Of a stretch of DNA of 39,449 nucleotides, positions 8,281-17,100 are shown piece after piece. The stretch comes from an uncultured Clostridia bacterium (GTDB taxonomy: Bacteria; Bacillota; Clostridia; Christensenellales; DTU072). The stretch's first letter is position 1; every line of letters begins with the position of its first letter. The translations under genes were made by a program, and so were the position numbers. The stretch spans positions 85,998-125,446 of the forward strand of contig CAMOOO010000006.1 in assembly GCA_946621465.1 (NCBI GenBank), given 5' to 3'. The notes beneath the pieces are model-generated. The model was not told the origin of the DNA and made no database searches. It saw nothing but the letters and a program-made list of their open reading frames with translations.

Positions 8281-9888
8281 TTATTTTTTTTGCCATAAAT
8301 AATATTCGTAGTTGTCGACCAACGTCAGATAGTCGGACATCTCACATCTGTACCGGCTGGCGATATAGTCGCCGACAACGAGGGTTTTTTCTATCCACAG
8401 CTGCTCGGCATAGGAAAAGAGATTGGAGGTGTCTACGGCGGCGGAAACGACATTACTCAGGACGTAAATATCGTCTTTTAACTGCGTGCAACCGTAAAAG
8501 ACCGCCCTATCCATCGTTTCCAACCCGGCGTTAAAGCGGATGTAGGTCAGATGAGAACACCCGGAGAACGCCTCGGACGCGATCGAAGTGACCCCGTATG
8601 GCAGGATCACTTTCTCGAGCGACTGACATTTAAAAAACGCCCTCGTCCCGATCGTGGTGAGTTTACTCGCAATTCCAAAGTCGAAATCGACCAGAGAAAT
8701 ACAGTTTTCAAAGACGCTTTCTTCCAGCGCGGTTACCGCCCAAGGCAAAGAAAACGACTTCAGCGCGCTGCAATCGGAAAAAGCACCCTTCCCGATGGCG
8801 ATAATCTCGTCTTCGCCGTACGGCACGTCAATAACGAACTTTTCCAGTCCGGAATTATCCAAAAAGGCATAGTCGTCGATGATAACGCCGTCGGACGTAA
8901 GCGTGTTCAGATCGGGTTGAAAATGGAACGCCGCAATTTTCGCGCTCATGTGCGAGAAGACGTAGGAGTCTATGTTCTGATATTTCGTCAGATAGACGTC
9001 AACAAGATCCGGCACGTCGAACCCGACCTGTTGATTTCCATAATAAATTTGCGTGGTGCCGCCCGCCCCGAAAATACTGCCGAAGAGAGCGTATTCTTCC
9101 TTCCTGTCCTCGCTGCCGATAAAAGGCAGGGTCAACTTAACTAAATCTACGCACCCGGCGAACGCCTCCGCGCCCATGTACGTTAAAGAATTTGCTACCG
9201 ACATTTCCTTCAAACTGGTACAATCGCGGAACGCACCCTTTCCTATAGAGCGGATACCGGTGGGAAGATCGACCTTTTCCAAAGAAGTGCATCCGCAAAA
9301 AGCCTCTTTCCCTATCGACTTTACCGTGCCGTAGATAGTGAATTCTTCCAGCGTTTCACAGCCGTAAAAGGCTTTATCCGGAATCACAATATCGTGGCCG
9401 TAGACTTTTACGTCCTTTATCTGCGAAAGATAGGACGACCACGGAATGCCGCTGATAGTTCCGCACTCGAAGATCGCTAAAGTATAAAGGGACATTGTGG
9501 CGGCGTAGATACAAATGGTCTCTTTGCCGTCGCTCTTTGCCAGCGTCGCCACCGGGGTCTTAACCGCACCGCACAGGACGCAGACGTAAGGGTTGGTTTC
9601 GTAGACGTGGCTGCCCACTTCGTCCGTTTCCTCTTCCTTTCTCTGTCCGCAAATAGTGCAGACGTAGACGTCGATCACCTTATGTTGGCAGTCGATTCTT
9701 TCGCTGTTCGCTTTTTGGAAGTCGTGTTTGCAGCCCTCTTCTTTTTTCTCTTCTTCTTCCTGCACCTCTTCCGTTCCGTACAGATAGGCGTTAATGGAGT
9801 CGAGGTCGCAGGCGGCAAGGGTCAGCATGAGCGCGAAAGCGATCACGATAACCAAAAAAGACAGTGTGTGCGTGCGATAATTCTTCAT
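8281..9888 (-). CDS. BspA-like leucine-rich-repeat surface lipoprotein
   Basis: A 535-residue predicted lipoprotein. The N-terminus MKNYRTHTLSFLVIVIAF leads into LTLAAC, giving Cys27 as the lipid anchor. A Glu/Lys-rich linker (about 40-52) follows, then two CxxC ribbon-like pairs (YVCTICG, YVCVLCG) at about 80-113. The remainder is BspA/TpLRR repeats (LRR_5 family) of the form AFxxCxxLxxxxLPxxVxxIGxxAF, for example AFCGCTSLEKVDLPTGIRSI. Such proteins usually mediate adhesion or surface interactions. No Shine-Dalgarno precedes the ATG, and the promoter is so close that the mRNA may be leaderless. ileS follows 28 bp downstream and may be partly co-transcribed. Confidence 0.9.
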   Translation of the reverse strand: MKNYRTHTLSFLVIVIAFALMLTLAACDLDSINAYLYGTEEVQEEEEKKEEGCKHDFQKANSERIDCQHKVIDVYVCTICGQRKEEETDEVGSHVYETNPYVCVLCGAVKTPVATLAKSDGKETICIYAATMSLYTLAIFECGTISGIPWSSYLSQIKDVKVYGHDIVIPDKAFYGCETLEEFTIYGTVKSIGKEAFCGCTSLEKVDLPTGIRSIGKGAFRDCTSLKEMSVANSLTYMGAEAFAGCVDLVKLTLPFIGSEDRKEEYALFGSIFGAGGTTQIYYGNQQVGFDVPDLVDVYLTKYQNIDSYVFSHMSAKIAAFHFQPDLNTLTSDGVIIDDYAFLDNSGLEKFVIDVPYGEDEIIAIGKGAFSDCSALKSFSLPWAVTALEESVFENCISLVDFDFGIASKLTTIGTRAFFKCQSLEKVILPYGVTSIASEAFSGCSHLTYIRFNAGLETMDRAVFYGCTQLKDDIYVLSNVVSAAVDTSNLFSYAEQLWIEKTLVVGDYIASRYRCEMSDYLTLVDNYEYYLWQKK

Positions 9889-9896
9889 AATAAAAT

Positions 9897-9925
9897 ATTT
9901 TACACTAGAATACAGCTACTGTCAA
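9897..9925 (-). promoter_or_regulatory. Promoter of the BspA-like gene, leaderless geometry
   Basis: TTGACA (9925-9920), a 17-bp spacer and TAAAAT (9902-9897) make a near-consensus promoter. Only 8 nt separate the -10 box from the ATG at 9888, so initiation at the usual distance would fall at or next to the start codon. Confidence 0.7.
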
Positions 9926-10027
9926 ACGGTTTATACTTTATTTAAGGCGTCACGAGGCGCTTGGTGCCGATAAAAAGCCAATTAAATCCGCATAAACCAA
10001 GCCGCGAGCTTTTCATCTTTTCGGAGT

Positions 10028-10221
10028 GGCTATTTTTAAGTGATTTTGTGCAGAAATGAGCTTAGTCGTAGTGGACTACTACAAGCGAAATTTATGCGCA
10101 AGCTCACAAAAATACATTTATCATCCGCATTTTATCAAAAAATAAGCAATTTTTTAAGACCATTTTTTGATCTCGAACAGATGACTGTCGTTTTGTGAGC
10201 GTAAATCACTAAATAAGAGCC
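10028..10221 (+). repeat. Diverged solitary copy of the ~190-bp structured element
   Basis: This 194-bp segment aligns along its length with the tandem units at 35291-36049. It shares GTAGTGGACTAC (compare GTAGTGGGCTAC) and the long-range arms. Here the arms read GCTCACAAAA (10102-10111) and TTTTGTGAGC (10191-10200), perfectly complementary but different from the arms of the tandem units. An outer stem AGTGATTT (10039-10046) with AAATCACT (10203-10210) and an outermost GGCT/AGCC close the structure. It lies just upstream of the galM promoter. The rest of the 9926-10272 spacer shows only a weak inverted repeat, CTTGGT (9960-9965) with ACCAAG (9996-10001). Confidence 0.7.
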
Positions 10222-10241
10222 GCTTTTCACTCTTTCGCATA

Positions 10242-10271
10242 TTGACTTTTATCCCCAATAAATGATAAAAT
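10242..10271 (+). promoter_or_regulatory. galM promoter
   Basis: TTGACT (10242-10247), an 18-bp spacer and TAAAAT (10266-10271). The predicted start gives a leader of about 30 nt before the ATG at 10309. Confidence 0.65.
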
Positions 10272-10308
10272 AGTGTACGTTAAAATCAAAAAAGCAAGGA
10301 GCAAAAAC

Positions 10309-11328
10309 ATGGCAACCAACCTCATCAGGCAGGCAGACGGGATCTCGTTATACGAATTGGACAGCGGCAAAGGCATGCGCGTTCAGATCAGCACCTACGG
10401 CGCCAGGATCCACAGGATCCTCTTACCGAATAAAAAGGGCGAGGAGATCGACGTTGTCGCCGGTTACGAAACGCCGGAGCAGTTTATCGGGGACACCACT
10501 TATTTCAACGCCGTTATCGGCCGCGTCGCAAATCGCATCGGCGGAGCATCGTTTACGCTGAACGGAAAGGAATATAGACTTTTTAAAAACGACAACGATA
10601 ATTCTCTGCACGGCGGCAAAGAGGGATTCGATAAAAAGATCTGGAATGCCGAAATTTTAGAAAGCGGCGCGTTGCGCCTTACCTATTTCTCCCCTGACGG
10701 AGAAGAGGGGTACCCGGGCAACATGGACGTTTCCGTCGTTTATTTGCTCGACGAAAACAACACTCTGCATATTTATTATCAGGCGGAAAGCGACGCCGAT
10801 ACCCTTTGCTCATTGACCAATCACGCCTATTTCAATCTGGACGGAGACTTTGAAACCGTCCTTAATCACGAGGTCTTTATCAATTCCGACAAAATAACCC
10901 TCATCGACGATAAGCTCATTCCTCACGGCGAACTGAAAAATATCTGCGGCACCGCTTACGACTTTTCCACTCCCAAAAAGATCGGAAAGGACATCAAAAC
11001 AGATGACTTTATGCTAAATATCGCCCGTGGGTACGACTTCAATTACGTCCTCAACAACGATAAAAAAAGCGCCGTTGCCTCCGCATATTCATCTGAGTCC
11101 GGCGTGCGGATGGAAGTCTATACCGACCGCGATTGCATGCAGCTGTACACCGGGAACTTCCTCGACAACGTCCGCGGAAAAAAAGTATACGGGTATCAGT
11201 CGGCGTTCTGTATGGAAACGCAAGGCTACCCCAATGCCTGCAACGTCCCCGCCTTCCCCACTATCACCCTCAAAAAAGGCGACCGTTATACCGCACACAC
11301 CGCCTATAAATTCTCTCTGGAAAAGTAA
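10309..11328 (+). CDS. galM: Aldose 1-epimerase (galactose mutarotase)
   Basis: This cytoplasmic enzyme interconverts alpha and beta anomers of galactose or glucose. At 339 residues it has the usual family length. GRVANRIGGASFTLNGKEY, NSLHGG, the catalytic His in TNHAYFNLDG and the catalytic Glu in AFCMETQGYPNACN are all present. The start is set at ATG 10309, preceded by AAGGAG 8 nt upstream. An in-frame GTG at 10273 would overlap the -10 region and is rejected. The gene is monocistronic, with its own promoter and a strong terminator. Confidence 0.95.
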   Translation: MATNLIRQADGISLYELDSGKGMRVQISTYGARIHRILLPNKKGEEIDVVAGYETPEQFIGDTTYFNAVIGRVANRIGGASFTLNGKEYRLFKNDNDNSLHGGKEGFDKKIWNAEILESGALRLTYFSPDGEEGYPGNMDVSVVYLLDENNTLHIYYQAESDADTLCSLTNHAYFNLDGDFETVLNHEVFINSDKITLIDDKLIPHGELKNICGTAYDFSTPKKIGKDIKTDDFMLNIARGYDFNYVLNNDKKSAVASAYSSESGVRMEVYTDRDCMQLYTGNFLDNVRGKKVYGYQSAFCMETQGYPNACNVPAFPTITLKKGDRYTAHTAYKFSLEK

Positions 11329-11352
11329 ATTCTAAATATAAAACTTTGCATA

Positions 11353-11386
11353 AAAAAAGAACCTTTCGCAAAAAAGGTTCTTTTTT
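11353..11386. terminator. Bidirectional intrinsic terminator between galM and the 11408 gene
   Basis: AAAAAAGAACCTTT (11353-11366) and AAAGGTTCTTTTTT (11373-11386) form a perfect 14-bp stem with a 6-nt loop. A-rich and T-rich flanks allow it to act on both converging genes. Confidence 0.9.
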
Positions 11387-11407
11387 CATTCAAATCGTCT
11401 TATTAAC

Positions 11408-12172
11408 TTATTTCATTATTTTCTTCTTTTTGAGGATGAAAATGACCGTCAGGGCGACCAGCTGTAAGAAGATGAGCGTGAGCAGGACTGCCGATACGAT
11501 GACGGCGGGATTGGTTTCCTTTTTGGTGGCTTCTTTCGCTTCTACCGTCGGTTCGGTATCATTATTGATGACCTGTATGGTATCCTCATTGGTTACCGCA
11601 AAGACAAGCTCGTTAATTTCGTCTACGACCATGCTGACATTGTTGCCCGTTCTGACGACGTTAGCCACTTCTTTGACCGTTCCATCTTTGGCAATGCTGA
11701 GAATACGGAATTGTTTATTCATCAAATTTTCAGGAACTTCTACCGTTACTCTCAGTCTCATTCCTTCGGCAATGTCACTCGGCATGATGCTTTCTTCAGC
11801 GCGCATTAGTTTCAAGTTGTACGCATAAGCGACCTCTTCGGACATTCTCAGTTCTTTCTTGATCTTCGGATCGTTTGCTATCTTCTCGGCAATTGTTTTA
11901 GTCGTTTCTTTCGTGACTTCGAGAGAAATGTTCGGCATAAACAATTGTTTATCCTCACCTTCCGACACGTAAATTTCTACGCTGACGCCGTCGCCTTCGA
12001 GTACTTCATGTTTTTCGCCTATCGAAAAATCTTCCGAGTCAGGAATGGCATTAGCTACAGTCTCGCCCGACCGAACGGCGCCAAAAAAGCTAACGCCTGC
12101 AATCAAGCCCACCATGAGCAGCCCAACGATGACAAGAATCAATAATGATTTTCTTTGGATCATCCTTTTCAT
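11408..12172 (-). CDS. Membrane-anchored surface protein sharing a module with the MBG protein
   Basis: A 254-residue protein of unknown function with an N-terminal signal/anchor segment (about 10-32), an extracytoplasmic region and a C-terminal TM helix (about 222-247) ending in KKKKIMK. Residues about 130-205 (YNLKLMRAEE, RLRVTVEVPENLMNKQFRI, INELVFAVTNED) align by eye with the juxtamembrane region of the giant protein at 26681-32167 (YNVKLIRTIN, VAMQVPESVGNKDFRI, LSDFAFVVED). The two therefore share a membrane-proximal beta-rich module plus anchor. The ribosome-binding site GGAGG is 7 nt from the ATG. The gene has its own promoter and terminator. Confidence 0.85.
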   Translation of the reverse strand: MKRMIQRKSLLILVIVGLLMVGLIAGVSFFGAVRSGETVANAIPDSEDFSIGEKHEVLEGDGVSVEIYVSEGEDKQLFMPNISLEVTKETTKTIAEKIANDPKIKKELRMSEEVAYAYNLKLMRAEESIMPSDIAEGMRLRVTVEVPENLMNKQFRILSIAKDGTVKEVANVVRTGNNVSMVVDEINELVFAVTNEDTIQVINNDTEPTVEAKEATKKETNPAVIVSAVLLTLIFLQLVALTVIFILKKKKIMK

Positions 12173-12244
12173 ATAGTTACCTCCAAGGGATAAACGCTGC
12201 AGGCCATAGAAGTGCAGATTGGTTTATCGAGAACAATATTTTAT

Positions 12245-12273
12245 ATTATAGTAAATAACGCTATACAAATCAA
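12245..12273 (-). promoter_or_regulatory. Promoter of the 11408-12172 gene
   Basis: TTGATT (12273-12268), a 17-bp spacer and a perfect TATAAT (12250-12245) on the minus strand. The leader to the ATG at 12172 would be about 66 nt. The remaining 12274-12422 shows nothing beyond a weak CCGTC/GACGG hairpin at 12390-12403. Confidence 0.75.
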
Positions 12274-12422
12274 TAAAAAAACCGAAAAAATCAAGAAATT
12301 TTTGTCTATCGAGAAAGAATTATACTCAAAGCAGAATGCAAAAAGCGGAATTATAGCAGTATCGACGTATCAGCACGATCGCACCCTATCCGTCTAAAGA
12401 CGGAAGGATGCAGAAAAGTTCT

Positions 12423-13130
12423 CTACTTTCTCGACGAGAGCGGCAAAACGCCTTTTTGCTTCCAATATTCTATAGCAGGGGGCAAAAGGGAGACCGAAAA
12501 AGGCTTTCCATGCCCGGGGTAGATGGTTTTGACGTTGGTAATCTTCAGTATTTTTTCCCAACTTTTCACCATCTCAAACTTGTTTTTTATCCACATCGGG
12601 GCGAGTTTAAGGGCGCCGGCGCCGTTCATAAGCAGGTCGCCGCAAAAGAGGACTTCTCCTACCTGCACGACGAGGTCGCATTCGGTATGACCTTTAAGAA
12701 TTTTAAAGAATATCCCGTAGTCTTTCAGCGGTTGTTCTTTGGGGTCGATCGCAGGAGCGGTCACCGGAGGGAAGCACTGGGTCGTCCCCACAAAAGCGAC
12801 GGACAATTTAGAAAGAATCAGATTGGGGAAGGAAGAAATGAAGGTCTCCATGTCGTTTTTACCGGCAGCAATACGCATTCTATTGCCCTCGGCTGAGATC
12901 AATTTTGCGCCCGTTTTCTGAAGCACGCTCGCCAAAAATCCGGCGTGGTCGGCGTGGTGGTGGGTCAAAATGACGTATTTTATTTGGTCGGGATAGATCC
13001 TATTATTTTTCAGGTTTTCCCAAAATCTCTTTTCCTGCTGTTTATATCCCGTATCAATAAGGCACCATCCGTTTCCCAAAGAAAGTAAGAAGGTATTCAC
13101 GTGCTGTTCGGTAAAGGTAATAACTTTCAT
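12423..13130 (-). CDS. MBL-fold metallo-hydrolase
   Basis: A 235-residue protein of the metallo-beta-lactamase superfamily, which binds two metal ions, usually zinc, and hydrolyses varied substrates. The metal-binding motif HxHxDH appears as LTHHHADHAGF. Further ligands are in GHTECDLVV, FCGDLLMNGAGA and IYPGHGKPF. There is no signal peptide, so it is probably cytoplasmic. AAGGGGC provides the ribosome-binding site. It follows the WYL regulator by 13 bp and is probably the last gene of that operon. The substrate is unknown. Confidence 0.9.
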   Translation of the reverse strand: MKVITFTEQHVNTFLLSLGNGWCLIDTGYKQQEKRFWENLKNNRIYPDQIKYVILTHHHADHAGFLASVLQKTGAKLISAEGNRMRIAAGKNDMETFISSFPNLILSKLSVAFVGTTQCFPPVTAPAIDPKEQPLKDYGIFFKILKGHTECDLVVQVGEVLFCGDLLMNGAGALKLAPMWIKNKFEMVKSWEKILKITNVKTIYPGHGKPFSVSLLPPAIEYWKQKGVLPLSSRK

Positions 13131-13143
13131 TTTTTGCCCCTTT

Positions 13144-14118
13144 TCACTCGTTGTTATATTTAAAAGACATCATTTTTATTACTTCTACAATCCGTTCGCG
13201 CAGGGAGGCAGGAGCGATGATCTCCGCCTTTTCACCGTATTGGAGCGCCCAATATTCCATGGCTTTTTTGGGCGCGGAGAGGGTCACTTCCAGATAGTCG
13301 CCGTCGTTTTTCGTCACGGTAAAACGGGAGCCGAACCAATCGACCAGGTCGGCGAAAATGCTCTTATGGCAGCGCATGACGATCAATTCCGGCTTGCCGT
13401 CCAAGAAATAGGGGAAGGCGGTGTCGAGCATATCCGGGCTGACGTCCTCGTAACCGTCCACGCTGTCCAGCGGCCTTGCGTACTCGTCCAAAATAATTAT
13501 ATCGGTGATCCTGTCCACCCGGTAATAGGCAATATCGTCGGCGCCGTCGTCGTTGCAAATCAGGTAGTACCGCTGGTTATGCAGAAGCAAAAAGTACGGA
13601 CTTACTTTCCATACGCCCCGGCGGAGAGGAACCAGTTTTTTTCTCATATTATAGCCGTTGTATACGAATTGGACTTTTTTATGTTTGGCAATGGCTTCGT
13701 CGAGGATCTCGATGGTAAAAAATACCGATTTATTGGGGGTTTTATCCCATTTTCCGTTATAAGAAAGGTGACTTCCTTCGGAAAAATACTTTCCCCCTTC
13801 TTCCGCCAATTTAGCGATCAGGTCCCCCGAGTGTTTGTTATCGATATATCGGGAAGCAAGGACGCTGTCAATAAGCAGTCTGATCTCGCTTTTTTCAAAA
13901 CGCCTTGACAGTAAACAAATCCCGCTCCTTGCCGTGTCGATCTCCAGACCCGCCTGTTTAAGCGTTTCCAAATTTCGCCCGACTGCCTTTCGCTCGCATT
14001 CGATGCCGTACTCTTCTTTCATCAAGTCGATGATGTCCTGCTGGGTGAGCCGGTGTTCCTGGTCGGTGTATTTCTCTAAAATCTGCAAAATGCGCAGAAT
14101 GTTGACTTTTCTTCTCAT
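13144..14118 (-). CDS. WYL-domain transcriptional regulator
   Basis: A 324-residue regulator. Residues 1-85 form a winged-helix DNA-binding domain (ILRILQILEKYTDQEHRLTQ, ECERKAVGRNLETLKQAGLE). The middle holds a WYL ligand-sensing domain whose signature reads YYL (NQRYYLICND), with the typical VSPYFLLL strand and a conserved YYRVDRI. A WCX-like extension follows to the end. Such proteins often respond to nucleic-acid fragments or nucleotides, but no ligand can be named here. The ATG overlaps the transglutaminase-like stop as ATGA, so the two are translationally coupled. Confidence 0.92.
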   Translation of the reverse strand: MRRKVNILRILQILEKYTDQEHRLTQQDIIDLMKEEYGIECERKAVGRNLETLKQAGLEIDTARSGICLLSRRFEKSEIRLLIDSVLASRYIDNKHSGDLIAKLAEEGGKYFSEGSHLSYNGKWDKTPNKSVFFTIEILDEAIAKHKKVQFVYNGYNMRKKLVPLRRGVWKVSPYFLLLHNQRYYLICNDDGADDIAYYRVDRITDIIILDEYARPLDSVDGYEDVSPDMLDTAFPYFLDGKPELIVMRCHKSIFADLVDWFGSRFTVTKNDGDYLEVTLSAPKKAMEYWALQYGEKAEIIAPASLRERIVEVIKMMSFKYNNE

Positions 14119-17100
14119 CAGCCGTTATCGTACAACAGTACGACCGCTCGCACGTTGTCTCCCGTTCCTGCAGAATTGATGATCTCGCCGACGTATTTGC
14201 CCGTCCCGAGGGTGAGATTAGCGTCCCCGACGTAGTCGTTAAAGTCGGCAAAGGCGCCGAATAGATCTTCCGCACACTCTACTTCTAACGCAACGGTGCC
14301 TTTCAGCGCGATGGATCTCAGTAAAGAAAGCAGCTCCTCTTCGGTCCTGACGAAGATGGAACGGTAAACCGGTTTGGGGCTTGCGCTCGTATCGGACGGA
14401 TCGGGCATGGTCAGCTTCAGATCCTGGTAGATATCCATTCGTTTATCCGCCGCCGGGTGCGCTCCGAGGATCTCCGCCGCCTCTCCTTTCCGGAACTGGC
14501 AGAGGGAGGAGTACTGGTTATCGGTAATAAGGCACCAGGCGTGATCGGCGTACACCGTATCTTCGTCCACCCGAGTTACGCCGAAGGCTACGTCTACGAC
14601 GTACCAGGCATCGTTGACGTAAACTTTGTTATAGACGTGGTAGTTGCCTACGGTCAGCGCAATGGTTCGACAGGGTATGCCTGCCAGTCCGCACAGCACG
14701 GAAAAGGCTTTCGCATAGCCGGCGGAACGAGCGTGACGGTTGTTCGTGTTGACGTTGATATTGGAGAAAATGCCCTCTAGTTGAGAACTCTCTATCATGT
14801 ACTTTTCCAGCTCGCTCATCGTGGTCGACAGCTCCGTTTCTTCGTCGTAGGCGACGTTATAGCAGAGCCAGTCGTAAAAAACCAGGATCTTATTCAGATC
14901 GGACGTTTCCATACCGACTAAAGAGCTGTATGTATATTTAACTTGCTTATAAAGTTCCGCCAGGTTGTCGCTGGAAACCGGCACGGGGCAATAGCCCTGT
15001 TCCATGACGTAGCACAGCTGATTGGAGGTAGAGACGTGTACGCCCTGCTTTTTGTCGACGGGGTAACTCATGCTCGTGCCGTTGGGCTTTTCCGCATAGT
15101 TATAGGTCGCCTGGAAAGCGGACACGACGGTGGGATTTTGCGTTTTATCGTTGGTCGCTTTAAAGCCGTCTCTTTTGGTTTTATTCAGTAAAGAGAACAC
15201 CGCCGTATAGATGCCGTTGCCGTCCCCTGTCAAAGACAGTTGGAAGTCGCAAAGGTATGGCCCCTGCTGTTGAACGCCGCGCATAAGGATGTACATATAC
15301 AGTAAGTCGCTATCGACGATCTCGTTGGGGATGTCGGTGACGTCAAAGGTGTTCATCATTTCTTCGGTAGCAAGCGGAGAATAGAACTTAACGGTGTAGG
15401 TGTCGTAAAGCTGATTGTCGATGGTGACGTTTCCCTTACGCGCGAGCGCGTTATGAGTCGGCTGGAAGAGTAAAATGTATTCTACCAGAGCGTACATCTC
15501 GTCCGTCGTTGTAACGTAACCGTTGACGTTGTCGGTGATATCGGAAAAATAGGGGAATTTATCCTCGCCGATATTGCGGTAGTGGTGGGCGTCTTCCTGA
15601 CCGTTTTCATTCTCTGTTCCATAGTAATAATAGTCGGAAAAAAGTCCGTCTTTTTGCTTAATCCGCACGGTGAAAACGTCGCTGAAAGTGGCGATATCCG
15701 ACGGTACGCGGAAGAAGTTTGTGCCAAAGTAAGCGCCCTGCTCCACGCTGTCCACCATTTTGACCGTGCCGTCCTTAAACGCGAACTCTACGATATATCT
15801 ATCCACGCCGATGGTGGGGGTCCAGTGCAAATAGAGGAGGAATTCTCCCGAATAGGCGCAACCTTCGATAACGACGCCGGAAATGCGGCTGATGCTGCTC
15901 GTGGCAAAGCCGTGCGCTTCGGGTTGAGTGACATCGACAAGGTCGCCTTCCTCTTCTTCCAGCAGTTCGCCTCCGTCGTAGACGCGGAGCAGAATACCCT
16001 CGTTGACGTACTCGACCTTTCCGTTTTCGCCGTCAATGGTTGTCATAATACCGTTGGTGGTCGCTGTGACGAGCACTCTGAAGTACCCCGATTCTTTCAA
16101 CGGGTAATAGAGAGTTTCGCCCTTGGCAGTATCTTTTATCCAGACCTTATTTTCAACGTTATAGTTGCCGTCTTCGTCGCATTCAAGCAAATACCAGTGG
16201 TAGCTGTCCGGCGGCAAACCGCCCGAAATCATGTTCGGTTTTACCACAAGAACGTCCCCTTTGACCAGTTTTACCGAGCTGAAAGTGAACCTCTTTTGCC
16301 CTAAATAGTTGCCGTCGCGGTTTTTGGCTTTTGCCATAAGCTGATAGTCGCCAACGACGTTGATACGCTTGTTTTTCAGGTTTCTATCATCGACGGAAGT
16401 GTTTGCAAGGAATAATTCGGTACCGTCGCCGTCCATTTTCTGTAAGAACCAGTCGTAGGACGCGGTATTACCCGAAGAAGACTCCACGAGAGAAAACTCC
16501 GCCTCGTCGCCGTACTGGTACGCCTCGTTCCTGTCCTCGTTGTAGACCGAGTTGAGGTTCTCGTATTCCAGATCAAAACCGACGAATTTGTTAAAAATAG
16601 TGATCGTATCACTATAAAGCCAGGTACCTTCCTGCTTATAACCGCGGACGAACACCCCTATTTTATAAGAAATCTGCGTAGTCGAAGTGGGAGTATGAGA
16701 ATAGGATATCCTGTCGCTCATTCTTGCGACGCGCTCGTTACCGATATACCACTCGATCTCCGGATTGGGGTCGATATGGTCGCCGAGGACGTAGAGGGTG
16801 AAGTTAATGGGCGAAAAGTCCCCGACTACCTGCGTCCATCGTGGGGACCCGGAATAGACCAATTGGTACTGGGCCGCCATGTATTCGACGTAAACGGGCA
16901 GGTACGCCTCGTAGTTTTTGCCGTCCATTGTGGAAGAAACAGCTTTAATGTGCGTCTGACCTGCGCGCCCGGGGGAGACGATTGCGTCGCCCGTTTCGCT
17001 GTCTTTAACGACGGTAGCCACTTCTTCATTCAAAGAAGTGTACGTCACCGTACGCCCGTCGACAGCGTGCGAGGGATAAAAACGCATACTCACCTGTTGC

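Noticed and set aside
10273..10308. GTG start adding 12 residues to galM
   Set aside because: It lies at the predicted transcription start and would place the AAGGAG site inside the coding region.
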